Below, piece after piece: positions 38,328 through 46,760 of a stretch of DNA of 64,000 nucleotides. Position 1 is the first letter of the stretch. Each line of letters starts with the position of its first letter. Source of the DNA: an uncultured Pelagibacteraceae bacterium (GTDB taxonomy: Bacteria > Pseudomonadota > Alphaproteobacteria > Pelagibacterales > Pelagibacteraceae); the NCBI GenBank assembly GCA_902612235.1, contig CACMCJ010000001.1, positions 94,142-158,141 on the forward strand. The letters run 5' to 3'. The notes beneath the pieces were generated by a model. It saw only the letters and a program-made list of their open reading frames with translations. It was not told where the DNA came from and made no database searches. The translations under genes were made by a program, and so were the position numbers.

Positions 38328-38404
38328 TGGTGCGCCTGCTAGGATTTGAACCCAGAACCTCCTGGTCCGTAGCCAAGCGCTCTATCCAGTTGAGCTACAG
38401 GCGC
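38328..38404 (-). tRNA. tRNA-Arg (anticodon ACG)
   Basis: The minus strand forms a full cloverleaf: acceptor GCGCCTG/CAGGCGC, discriminator A, encoded CCA, anticodon stem CTTGG/CCAGG with loop CTACGGA giving ACG (reads CGN, A34 expected to be inosine), and a T-loop GTTCAAATC. It marks the right border of the polysaccharide block. Confidence 0.95.
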
Positions 38405-38466
38405 ATATCTATGAAATATCAAATAAAATATTGTAATTAAAGAGCTTATATCTGTATATTATCATT

Positions 38467-39642
38467 ATGAATAAATCAGTAGTAATTACTTCAGCAGTTA
38501 GAACTGCAGTCGGTTCTTTGGGTAAATCACTAAAAAATGTTAAGGCTGATATATTAGGTTCTGCAGTAATTACCAGTTCTATAGAAAAATCAAATCTTAA
38601 AAAAGAAGAAATCGATGAAGTTATAATTGGACAGGTTTTAACAGGGGGGGCAGGTCAAAATCCAGCTAGACAAGCAGCTATGCAATCAAAAATTCCAAAA
38701 GAAACTCCAGCTTACATTGTTAATCAGGTTTGTGGTTCTGGTTTACGTTCTATAGCGTCTGGTTTTCAAAGTATTAAGGCGGAAGATTCAAAAATTGTTA
38801 TTGCTGGAGGGCAAGAAAGTATGTCCTTAGCTCCTCATGCTATTCACCTTCGTGATGGTAAGAAATTAGGTGACATAGAAATGACTGATACAATGATTAA
38901 AGATGGTTTATGGGATGCTTTTCATGGTTACCATATGGGAGTTACTGCAGAAAATGTTGCAACAAAGTTTCAAGTGACTAGGGATGATCAAGATAAGTTC
39001 GCTCTTAATTCTCAAGAAAAAGCTTTAAAAGCTCAAAAAGAAAATAAATTTAAAAAGGAAATACTTAATTTCAAAATTGTTTCTAAAAAAAATGAATTGA
39101 ATTTTGATAAAGATGAACATCCTAGAGAAGGTATAAACTTAGACACGTTAAAAAGATTAAAACCTGTTTTTAAAAAAGATGGTACAGTCACCGCAGGTAA
39201 TGCCTCAGGTATTAATGATGGGGCTGCTGCAGTAGCGATGATGTCTTCGCAGGAGGCAGAAAAAAGAGGTATCGAAAAATTAGTTACAATCAAATCTTGG
39301 GCAAGTTGTGGTGTTGACCCAGCCTTGATGGGCACGGGACCAATCCCTGCCTCTAAAAAAGCATTGGAGTTGGCGGGTTGGTCTGTGAAAGATGTAGATT
39401 TATTTGAAATTAATGAAGCGTTCGCAGCCCAAAGTATTGCCGTAGCTAGAACTTTATCTATCCCAAGTGAGAAAATAAATGTAAATGGTGGCGCAATTGC
39501 TTTAGGTCATCCCATAGGCGCGTCGGGAACTAGAATACTCGTAACACTTATTCACGAAATGATAAGAAGAGATGTTAAGAAAGGATTAGCATCATTATGT
39601 ATTGGAGGAGGCATGGGTATAGCTATGTGTATTGAAAGATAA
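38467..39642 (+). CDS. Acetyl-CoA acetyltransferase (thiolase)
   Basis: A 391-residue degradative/biosynthetic thiolase that interconverts two acetyl-CoA and acetoacetyl-CoA. Active-site Cys89 in QVCGSGLRSI, the His of GHPIGASGTR, and the second Cys in LCIGGGMGIA are present, with NEAFAAQS. With the acetoacetyl-CoA synthetase nearby it could link acetoacetate to acetyl-CoA. No phaB or phaC follows; the TAA stop shares its last base with the ATG of a 44-residue gene. Confidence 0.94.
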   Translation: MNKSVVITSAVRTAVGSLGKSLKNVKADILGSAVITSSIEKSNLKKEEIDEVIIGQVLTGGAGQNPARQAAMQSKIPKETPAYIVNQVCGSGLRSIASGFQSIKAEDSKIVIAGGQESMSLAPHAIHLRDGKKLGDIEMTDTMIKDGLWDAFHGYHMGVTAENVATKFQVTRDDQDKFALNSQEKALKAQKENKFKKEILNFKIVSKKNELNFDKDEHPREGINLDTLKRLKPVFKKDGTVTAGNASGINDGAAAVAMMSSQEAEKRGIEKLVTIKSWASCGVDPALMGTGPIPASKKALELAGWSVKDVDLFEINEAFAAQSIAVARTLSIPSEKINVNGGAIALGHPIGASGTRILVTLIHEMIRRDVKKGLASLCIGGGMGIAMCIER

Positions 39643-39776
39643 TGGAAATTTCAAAACCGTATAAAGGCAAAGGGAAACGTAAACTAAAAAAAATGCCCTT
39701 TACAGTAAGAGGATATATTTACTATTATCTATTTTTTTGGATAGTAATTATTTCTATATATCTCTCTTACAACTAA
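39642..39776 (+). CDS. 44-residue basic, single-pass membrane protein coupled to thiolase
   Basis: ATG shares one base with the thiolase stop (TAATG), so re-initiation is likely. The protein starts MEISKPYKGKGKRKLKKMPF, a strongly basic soluble part, then has one helix rich in Tyr, Phe and Ile (about residues 24-43). It is below the usual length cut-off of gene callers. I recognise no family; a membrane-tethered nucleic-acid or phospholipid-binding peptide is only a guess. Confidence 0.5.
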   Translation: MEISKPYKGKGKRKLKKMPFTVRGYIYYYLFFWIVIISIYLSYN

Positions 39777-39796
39777 AATTTATCAATAAGTTTTTT

Positions 39797-39811
39797 TGAT
39801 AATGATTATCA
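39797..39811. promoter_or_regulatory. Perfect 7-1-7 Fur-type operator
   Basis: TGATAATGATTATCA is a perfect 7-1-7 inverted repeat that equals the classical Fur consensus (TGATAAT-N-ATTATCA). It lies about 92 bases upstream of the start of the eight-cysteine protein gene. The centre is 41 bases from that of the second box, close to four helical turns. Confidence 0.75.
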
Positions 39812-39837
39812 TTAAAAATAAAAATGTTAATTTTAAT

Positions 39838-39852
39838 TGATAATGATTAGCA
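39838..39852. promoter_or_regulatory. Second Fur-type operator, one mismatch
   Basis: TGATAATGATTAGCA keeps 6 of 7 bases in the right arm relative to the perfect repeat. It lies just upstream of TAAAAT (39872-39877), a likely -10, and covers TTAGCA (39847-39852), a possible -35 with 19-base spacing. Binding here should block the promoter of the Cys-rich gene. Confidence 0.65.
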
Positions 39853-39902
39853 TTTCCAATCATAACTGTTGTAAAATATTTTAATAAGTCTACGTTTGAA
39901 AT

Positions 39903-40082
39903 ATGAAAACTTATAATTGTAAAAAATGTGGATTAACTATTCCAGTATCTTGCTCTAAATGCGATAGAGTGGTTGATGTTAAAATAATTGGTGAAGGTTG
40001 TTTAGTTAAAGAAAATAAGTGTCTAGATTGCTCTAGCGTACCGATAATTAAGGACGTTTGTTTAGAACAAAAGACTGCTTAA
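39903..40082 (+). CDS. 59-residue eight-cysteine protein under Fur-type control
   Basis: An ATG at 39903 opens a 59-residue frame ending TAA at 40082. It has eight Cys: C6, C9, C17, C20, C33, C40, C43 and C53, with CxxC pairs at 6/9, 17/20 and 40/43. The first two pairs, seven residues apart, look like a zinc-ribbon or rubredoxin-type knuckle (MKTYNCKKCG, SCSKC). It is too small for any ferredoxin motif (CxxCxxCxxxCP). It sits behind two Fur-type operators, so iron, zinc or manganese response is likely. It ends two bases before the convergent DUF4174-like gene. No family recognised. Confidence 0.7.
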   Translation: MKTYNCKKCGLTIPVSCSKCDRVVDVKIIGEGCLVKENKCLDCSSVPIIKDVCLEQKTA

Positions 40083-40084
40083 TA

Positions 40085-40624
40085 TTAAGTATTCTTATTT
40101 TTTTTGTAGTTATTCATCCATTTATTAAAAACTACAATAGCTTCTCTCATCTCTTCAGTTTGTGAAGGATGCTTTTTAGCTCTTCCTAACATAGTTGCTA
40201 TTACATTGACTTGATATTTTAGGTCTCTGTTTTTTATAGCTTTAATTGTGTACAAGGCTTTTGCTTTATCTTTAAACCCTAAGCCATGGGTGGTTGTTTT
40301 AGGATTATAATCAGAAAATAAAGATAAATTTAATGGTTTAATATTTTTCTTTTTAAGAATTTCAGACATTGGCATCCGATCTATGCTTTTAAAAATTTTT
40401 CGACTATCAAAATTTTTAAATGTTTGTTTTTTCGTACCGTCAAAACCAAATAGCTCGATTAAAAAATTTTTACCAGTTTTCTTAGGAACCAGCTTTATAA
40501 CCCTTTTGTGGAAATGCTTAATATCCTTTTGATAAAGCCCTTTTGCCTTTTTATACTTCAGGTTTTTGTAGTCAGGTGTTTTAACTAACAAAACTCTACA
40601 TTTCCATTTATATTTTTTTATCAT
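40085..40624 (-). CDS. DUF4174-like protein with C-terminal extension
   Basis: A 179-residue protein. Residues 1-85 resemble DUF4174: WKCRVLLVKTP at the start and FGFDGTKKQTFKNF...SIDRMPMSEI, matching the GKDGG..K and IDAMPM pattern as I remember it. DUF4174 domains have a thioredoxin-like look but no CxxC here. Residues 110-179 (THGLGFKDKAKALYTIKAI, GRAKKHPSQTEEMREAIVVF) form a second, unknown, conserved-looking domain. It is convergent with the Cys-rich gene and divergent from the amidohydrolase (44 bases). Confidence 0.65.
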   Translation of the reverse strand: MIKKYKWKCRVLLVKTPDYKNLKYKKAKGLYQKDIKHFHKRVIKLVPKKTGKNFLIELFGFDGTKKQTFKNFDSRKIFKSIDRMPMSEILKKKNIKPLNLSLFSDYNPKTTTHGLGFKDKAKALYTIKAIKNRDLKYQVNVIATMLGRAKKHPSQTEEMREAIVVFNKWMNNYKKNKNT

Positions 40625-40668
40625 TTGACCTCTTTAAAAAAGATAATATTACAGTATAGATTAGAATT

Positions 40669-41562
40669 ATGGAATTACCTGTAATAAATCACCCAGATTA
40701 TGTTGCTCAAATAAATGATGATAACAAATTTCCCATTAAAAAATTTGGCGCATTAGCTAAATATTTGTTAGAAAAAGGCGTAATCAAAAAATTCCATATT
40801 CCAAAAGAATGCTCTTTTGAAACTCTAAAAACGTCTCATTCTACAGATTACATTAATCATATAAGGAATAAAACTTTGGACATTAAGGCTCAAAAGAAAA
40901 TAGGATTTCCGATTAATGATAGCGTTGTCCGAAGATCTTTTGTTGCTACTGGTGGAACTGTTCTTGCTAGTAAATTAGCATTAGATTCGAAATTAGCTTG
41001 CAATACTGCAGGTGGTAGTCACCATGCTACTTTTGACTGCGGAGCAGGTTATTGCGTTTTTAATGATGTAGCAGTTGCAGCGAACTATCTTAAAAGTAAA
41101 GGTTATGCTAAAAAAATTCTTATAATTGATTTAGATGTTCATCAAGGAAACGGTAACTCAGAAATATTCAAAAATGACAAAAATGTTCTAACATTTAGTA
41201 TACATTGTGCCTCTAATTACCCAGCAAAAAAGTCGAAGAGCGATATTGATGTTGAGCTTAAAGATCAAATGGAGGATGAGGAATATTTAAATATTCTTTA
41301 TAGAAATTTAAAAGATCTAAATAAAAATAAGTATGATTTTGTATTTTACGTAGCAGGAGTTGATATTCATTTTGAGGATCGATTAGGCAAACTTAAAATT
41401 ACTGATGAAGGAATTAATAAAAGAGATCAAATAGTAATAGAAAATTTTCACTCGAGAAATACCCCTTTATGCGGTGTTTTAGGAGGAGGTTATAATAGGA
41501 GTTTTGAAAAACTTATTGAACTTCACTCAATGTTACATAAAAATTGTGCGAAAATTATTTAA
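40669..41562 (+). CDS. Histone-deacetylase-family amidohydrolase
   Basis: A 297-residue arginase/deacetylase-fold zinc enzyme of the HDAC/AcuC/polyamine-deacetylase superfamily. Motifs: GGSHHATFDCGAGYCVFND with the catalytic His pair, IDLDVHQGNGN supplying metal-binding Asp and His, GVDIHFEDRLG, and CGVLGGGYNRS. Natural substrates in bacteria are acetylated small molecules or proteins. Its stop overlaps the convergent acetoacetyl-CoA synthetase gene by four bases. Confidence 0.88.
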   Translation: MELPVINHPDYVAQINDDNKFPIKKFGALAKYLLEKGVIKKFHIPKECSFETLKTSHSTDYINHIRNKTLDIKAQKKIGFPINDSVVRRSFVATGGTVLASKLALDSKLACNTAGGSHHATFDCGAGYCVFNDVAVAANYLKSKGYAKKILIIDLDVHQGNGNSEIFKNDKNVLTFSIHCASNYPAKKSKSDIDVELKDQMEDEEYLNILYRNLKDLNKNKYDFVFYVAGVDIHFEDRLGKLKITDEGINKRDQIVIENFHSRNTPLCGVLGGGYNRSFEKLIELHSMLHKNCAKII

Positions 41563-43481
41563 GATTTTAGTTGTGGCAAATTTTCATAAAACTTTAAAGC
41601 TTCAGGATTTGCAATCGCTTCTTTGTTATTAATTTTTTCTCCATTTATTACCTGTCTTACTGCTAACTCCACAATCTTTCCACTTTTAGTCCTTGGAATC
41701 TCTGGAACTTTAATGATTATTGCAGGTACATGCTTGGGGGAACAATTTTTCCTTATTCTAGACTTGATTAAATTTATTTTATCATCATTTATTTCTTGAT
41801 TATTTTTAGTTGTAACAAATAAGATAATTCTTACATCGTCATTGAAATTTTGACCAACAACTAATCCTTCAGTAACAAAGTCTATATCTTCAACTTGCTG
41901 GTAAATTTCGGCAGTCCCAATCCTCACTCCTCCAGGATTTAAAGTAGAATCTGATCTACCACGAATTATAAATCCATCATTTTTAGTAATCTCAATATAA
42001 TCTCCATGGTGCCAAACATTGCTAAATTTTGAAAAATAAGCGTTATGATATTTTTTTCCTTCTTCATCTCCCCAAAATTTTATTGGCATTGACGGAAATG
42101 GTTTTTTTACCACTAGTTCGCCCTTACCTTTTATACTTTTGCCTTTCTCATCAAAAACATCTACTTCAATTCCCAAACTTTGTCCTTGTATTTCTCCTTT
42201 ATATACGTCTGAAAAAAGGTTACCCAAAATTAGACAGCCAACAAGATCGGTTCCGCCAGCTATGGATGCTAAATGTACATCCTCTTTTATGTTTTCGTAA
42301 ACATATTTAAAACTTTCGCTAGCTAGAGGAGAACCGGTAGAGGTTATTATCTTTACTTTACTAAGATTTAAATTTTTAGCGTTATAATTTTCATTTTTTA
42401 AATGATCAATATATTTCGCACTAACCCCAAATAAGTTTATCTGTTCATTTTGACAGTACTCTAAAAGAATATCAATTTTTGGATATACAGGTGCTCCGTC
42501 AAATAAAAAAATAGAAGATCCAGTTGCTAAACCTCCAACTAACCAATTCCACATCATCCATCCAGTTGTGGTGTAATAAAATAATTTATCATTATCTCTT
42601 ACATCGCAATGAAGCATAAATTCTTTGTTGTGTTCAATTAAAACATTACCTGTGCCGTGAGTTATACATTTTGGCTTTCCAGTAGTACCGCTTGAATATA
42701 AAATATAAATTGGATGATTAAACTCAAACCTTTTAAATTTTTCATCTAACTCAGATTTATTTAGAATTTCATTGAAGTCTTTAAAAAATTTTTTATCTAC
42801 TATTTCTTTTCTTTCATATGAAAATATTAAAGTTTCTTTTATGGTGGGTATTTGCTTTATTACTTCTCTAGCTTTATTAATAATTTCAATTTTTTTTCCA
42901 TTGTAAAAATAGTAGTCACAAGTAATCAAAAGCTTGGGTTCAATCTGTTTGAACCTATCAATTACACCTTGAACTCCAAAATCAGGCGAACAAGAAGACC
43001 AAATAATTCCATTTTTTGCACAGGCTAAAAAACTTACTATTGCCTCTATTTTATTTGGAACATAACCTACAACTCTATCACCAGCATTTAAATTTATTTT
43101 ATTAAAATATGCAGATAATTTACAAACTTTTGAGTATAATTCATTCCATGTTATTTGTTCTTGGTAACCACTCTCAGATAAAAATCCTATTGCAATTTCA
43201 TTCGTCTTTTTTTTAAGAATATTTTCAGAATAATTAAGTTTTGAGTCTTGAAAAAACCTTGTTTTATTAAAAACCTCATTGAAGTTAATTATTTCTTTGC
43301 CTTTATCTCCAATTATTTTTGAAAAATCCCAAAATTTGGACCAAAATTTTTTTGGGTTTTCAACACTCCACTTCCAAACGCTATTAAAAGATTTTGGATT
43401 TAACTCTACAAATTTACAAAAATCCATTAAAAGTGAATTCTTTTTCTTATCTTCTGTAGGTTGCCAAAGTGGTTTATTCAT
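41559..43481 (-). CDS. Acetoacetyl-CoA synthetase (acetoacetate-CoA ligase)
   Basis: A 640-residue ANL-superfamily enzyme activating acetoacetate to its CoA ester with ATP. The N-terminal MNKPLWQPTEDK and the FVELNPKSFNSVWKWSVENP segment are characteristic of AACS. ATP sites are YILYSSGTTGKPKCITHG and the WHHGDYIEITKNDGFIIRGR block; PRTKSGKIVE is the C-terminal catalytic Lys region. It works with the nearby thiolase for acetoacetate or ketone use. Divergent from the pyruvate dehydrogenase genes. Confidence 0.9.
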   Translation of the reverse strand: MNKPLWQPTEDKKKNSLLMDFCKFVELNPKSFNSVWKWSVENPKKFWSKFWDFSKIIGDKGKEIINFNEVFNKTRFFQDSKLNYSENILKKKTNEIAIGFLSESGYQEQITWNELYSKVCKLSAYFNKINLNAGDRVVGYVPNKIEAIVSFLACAKNGIIWSSCSPDFGVQGVIDRFKQIEPKLLITCDYYFYNGKKIEIINKAREVIKQIPTIKETLIFSYERKEIVDKKFFKDFNEILNKSELDEKFKRFEFNHPIYILYSSGTTGKPKCITHGTGNVLIEHNKEFMLHCDVRDNDKLFYYTTTGWMMWNWLVGGLATGSSIFLFDGAPVYPKIDILLEYCQNEQINLFGVSAKYIDHLKNENYNAKNLNLSKVKIITSTGSPLASESFKYVYENIKEDVHLASIAGGTDLVGCLILGNLFSDVYKGEIQGQSLGIEVDVFDEKGKSIKGKGELVVKKPFPSMPIKFWGDEEGKKYHNAYFSKFSNVWHHGDYIEITKNDGFIIRGRSDSTLNPGGVRIGTAEIYQQVEDIDFVTEGLVVGQNFNDDVRIILFVTTKNNQEINDDKINLIKSRIRKNCSPKHVPAIIIKVPEIPRTKSGKIVELAVRQVINGEKINNKEAIANPEALKFYENLPQLKS

Positions 43482-43682
43482 AAAAGCTTAATAAGCTTGT
43501 ATGAACTTATCTTAACAAGTATTTTTTTAATAGGATTTTTTGAACAATTAATGCCCTATTAGATTTTATTTCTCTTCTTTTTATAAACAGGTTTATTAGC
43601 CATTTCATAATTATTGATTTCACTAATTTTTATTGACAAAAAATAGCGTAAAATGTGTCCAAAAATGAACTTATTAAGCAAT

Positions 43683-43711
43683 TTGTCCTACTCTTAATAG
43701 TTTATTATAAG
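43683..43711 (+). promoter_or_regulatory. Candidate sigma-70 promoter for the pyruvate dehydrogenase operon
   Basis: TTGTCC (43683-43688), 17 bases, TATAAG (43706-43711), about 40 bases before the E1 ATG. Matches are 4/6 and 5/6. The remaining gap (43482-43752) holds two AAGCTT palindromes near the AACS start, and no convincing gene. Confidence 0.35.
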
Positions 43712-43752
43712 TCCTCTTTTTAATATGTTCCATCCAGTTTATAATAATATTT

Positions 43753-46700
43753 ATGGCTCAAAATATTTCTGTACCAGATATTGGCGATTTTAAAGATGTA
43801 GAGGTAATTGAAGTTTTAGTTAAACCAGGCGATAAAGTAACTAAAAACGATCCTATAGTTACAATTGAAAGCGATAAATCAAGCCTTGAAATACCATCAC
43901 CGTCATCAGGTGAAATTAAAGATCTTAAAGTTAAAATCGGAGATAAAGTCTCTGAAGGAAGTGTTTTAGCAACAATAGAAAATGGGCAAGCCACTGAAGC
44001 TCCAAAAATTACAGAAATAAAAAAAGTTAAGGAAAAAGTGAAATCTGAAACTAATGGAAATTTAAATCCAATTAAACAAGTAAAAAAGGTATTTGCCGAA
44101 CCCGCTTCAAAGGATGACATTGATCCTATAGAAACCGATGAGTGGATTGAGTCTTTAAATTCAGTAATTGAAAATGACGGCGCCCCCAGGGCAAGTTATT
44201 TATTAAATAAAGTTATCGATCAGGCTTATAAATCTGGGTTAGTGCTTCCCGATACTAGAACTACTCCATATATAAATACGATACCGCCAGAAATTGAAGT
44301 TAAATCTCCAGGAGATCAAAATATTGAGAAAAAAATTAGGGCTTATATTAGGTGGAATGCTGCTGCAATGGTAGTGAAAGCAAATAAAAAAAGTTCTGAA
44401 CTAGGGGGGCATATCGGAACATTTGCGTCTGCAGCAACACTTTACGATGTTGGAATGAATCATTTCTGGAGAGCGAAAAATAATAAATTTGGTGGGGATT
44501 TAATTTATTTTCAAGGTCACTCAGCTCCTGGAATGTATGCTAGAGCCTATCTAGAAGGCAGATTAACAGCAAAACAATTAGATGGATTCCGACAAGAAGT
44601 CTCAAAAGGTGGTCTATCTTCTTATCCCCATCCTTGGTTGATGCCAAACTTTTGGCAATTCCCAACTGTTTCGATGGGTCTAGGGCCTATCATGGCGATA
44701 TATCAAGCTCGATTTTTAAAATATTTAATTAATAGAGGTTTAGTAAAAGATGAAGGAAGAAAAATTTGGGTTTTCTTAGGTGATGGTGAAATGGATGAAC
44801 CAGAGTCACTTGGAGCGATTGGTCTTGCTGCAAGAGAAAAATTAGATAATTTAATATTTGTTATTAATTGTAATTTGCAGAGATTAGATGGTCCTGTTAG
44901 AGGAAATGGAAAAATAATTCAAGAACTTGAGGGAAGTTTTAGAGGAACAGGTTGGAATGTAATTAAAGTTATATGGGGATCTTACTGGGATCAGCTATTA
45001 GCTAAAGATAAAACTGGTCTATTAGTTAAAAGAATGAATGAGTGTGTTGATGGTGAGTATCAAGCATTTAAAGCAAAAGGTGGTCAATATGTTAGGGAAA
45101 AATTTTTTGGTAAATATGCCGAGCTAAAAGAATTAGTTTCTACAATGACAGATAAAGATATTTGGAGGCTTAACAGAGGAGGTCATGATCCTCATAAAGT
45201 TTATTCAGCATATCACTCTGCAATGCAACATAAAGGATCACCTACAGTAATTCTTGCAAAAACAATTAAAGGTTACGGAATGGGTAAATCAGGTGAGAGT
45301 ATCAATACCACACATCAACAGAAAAAACTGGATGAAAAGGATCTGTTATATTATAGAGACAGATTTGGGGTGCCATTAACGGACAAACAAGTTAAAAATA
45401 TTGAGTACTACAAACCAAGTGAAAATTCAGAGGAAATAAAATATTTAAAGGATAAAAGAATAAAACTTGGTGGTTTTATCCCTGAAAGATCATCATTCGC
45501 CAAATCAATTAAAACACCTCCAAAAGATATTTTTGAAACTTTTATGAAATCTACTGGAGATAAAGAAATGTCTACAACTATGGCGCTTGTGAGGATGTTA
45601 ACGGCTTTATTGAGAGATAAAAATCTTGCAAAAAGATTAGTTCCAATAATTCCCGATGAAGCTAGAACTTTTGGAATGGAAGGATTTTTTCAAAAAATCG
45701 GAATTTACGCGCATGAGGGTCAAAAGTATGAACCGGTAGACTCTGAACAATTAAGTTCTTATAGAGAGGATAAAAGCGGTCAAGTATTAGAAGAAGGTAT
45801 AACTGAGTCAGGAGCAATGTCTTCTTGGATCGCCGCTGGAACATCTTATACAAATCATGATTTAGAAATGATACCAATTTACATTTTTTACTCAATGTTT
45901 GGTTTTCAAAGAGTTGGTGATTTAGCATGGGCTGCTGGAGACTCACAGGCTAGAGGTTTTTTGATTGGAGCAACTGCTGGAAGAACAACATTAGCTGGCG
46001 AAGGTCTTCAACACCAAGACGGACACAGCCACTTGCTAGCTTCTAATATACCCAACTGTATTAGTTACGATCCAACTTTTGCATATGAAATGGCAGTAAT
46101 TTTGAGAGATGGGTTGAGAAGGATGCATGAAAAAAAAGAAAATATTTTTTTTTATATCACTGCGATGAACGAAAATTATTCTCATCCAGAAAAACCAAAA
46201 AATTGTGATGATGGAATTTTAAAAGGAATGTATCTTTTCAAAGAAAATAATAATAAGGGAAAAATTAAAGTTCAACTTTTAGGATCTGGTACAATTTTAA
46301 GAGAAATTATTTCAGCAGCAGAAATTTTATCTAAAGATTATGGCGTAGACTCGGACGTATGGAGTGTAACTAGTTTCAATGAATTAAGAAGAGAGGGTAT
46401 GGAAACTGAAAGATGGAATTTGTTAAATCCAAATGAAAAAAAGAAAAGGTCATATGTCCAAAAGTGTTTAGAAAAAAGAGACGGCCCTATAATTGCAGCT
46501 TCTGATTATACTAGATCATTTTCTGATCAAATAAGGCCTTACACGAATAAGACTTTTTACTCACTAGGCACTGACGGATACGGAAGAAGTGATACTAGAA
46601 AAAACTTAAGAAAATTTTTCGAGGTTGATAAAGAGCATATTGTTGCATACACACTAAGTGCTTTAGCTAAGGAGCAACTAATCGCAACAAAAAAAGCAGA

Positions 46701-46758
46701 GAAAGCAATGACAAAATATAAAATTGATAAAGATAAGGATTTTCCAACAAATTTATAA
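43753..46758 (+). CDS. aceE: Pyruvate dehydrogenase E1 (AceE type) fused to N-terminal lipoyl domain
   Basis: A 1001-residue protein. Residues 1-75 are a lipoyl domain with the swinging-arm Lys42 in TIESDKSSLEI; a 70-residue Lys/Glu-rich linker follows; from about residue 125 the protein is a homodimeric AceE-type E1 with the ThDP motif GDGEMDEPESLGAI and NCNLQRLDGPVRGNG. It decarboxylates pyruvate and acetylates lipoate. AceE proteins normally lack a lipoyl domain. The lipoyl domain is closely similar to that of the E2 encoded two bases downstream, suggesting duplication within the operon. Also 91 residues longer than a usual 880-910-residue E1. Confidence 0.92.
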   Translation: MAQNISVPDIGDFKDVEVIEVLVKPGDKVTKNDPIVTIESDKSSLEIPSPSSGEIKDLKVKIGDKVSEGSVLATIENGQATEAPKITEIKKVKEKVKSETNGNLNPIKQVKKVFAEPASKDDIDPIETDEWIESLNSVIENDGAPRASYLLNKVIDQAYKSGLVLPDTRTTPYINTIPPEIEVKSPGDQNIEKKIRAYIRWNAAAMVVKANKKSSELGGHIGTFASAATLYDVGMNHFWRAKNNKFGGDLIYFQGHSAPGMYARAYLEGRLTAKQLDGFRQEVSKGGLSSYPHPWLMPNFWQFPTVSMGLGPIMAIYQARFLKYLINRGLVKDEGRKIWVFLGDGEMDEPESLGAIGLAAREKLDNLIFVINCNLQRLDGPVRGNGKIIQELEGSFRGTGWNVIKVIWGSYWDQLLAKDKTGLLVKRMNECVDGEYQAFKAKGGQYVREKFFGKYAELKELVSTMTDKDIWRLNRGGHDPHKVYSAYHSAMQHKGSPTVILAKTIKGYGMGKSGESINTTHQQKKLDEKDLLYYRDRFGVPLTDKQVKNIEYYKPSENSEEIKYLKDKRIKLGGFIPERSSFAKSIKTPPKDIFETFMKSTGDKEMSTTMALVRMLTALLRDKNLAKRLVPIIPDEARTFGMEGFFQKIGIYAHEGQKYEPVDSEQLSSYREDKSGQVLEEGITESGAMSSWIAAGTSYTNHDLEMIPIYIFYSMFGFQRVGDLAWAAGDSQARGFLIGATAGRTTLAGEGLQHQDGHSHLLASNIPNCISYDPTFAYEMAVILRDGLRRMHEKKENIFFYITAMNENYSHPEKPKNCDDGILKGMYLFKENNNKGKIKVQLLGSGTILREIISAAEILSKDYGVDSDVWSVTSFNELRREGMETERWNLLNPNEKKKRSYVQKCLEKRDGPIIAASDYTRSFSDQIRPYTNKTFYSLGTDGYGRSDTRKNLRKFFEVDKEHIVAYTLSALAKEQLIATKKAEKAMTKYKIDKDKDFPTNL

Positions 46759-46760
46759 TT

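Noticed and set aside
38328..38404. tRNA-Arg as an attachment site for an integrated element
   Set aside because: I could find no copy of the tRNA end and no integrase gene nearby.
43484..43498. Two AAGCTT palindromes upstream of the acetoacetyl-CoA synthetase gene
   Set aside because: Too short and AT-rich to call an operator without conservation.
43507..43608. 33-residue minus-strand frame in the acetoacetyl-CoA synthetase/PDH gap
   Set aside because: No Shine-Dalgarno, no overlap with a neighbour, and a second ATG in another frame five bases on; not distinguishable from chance.
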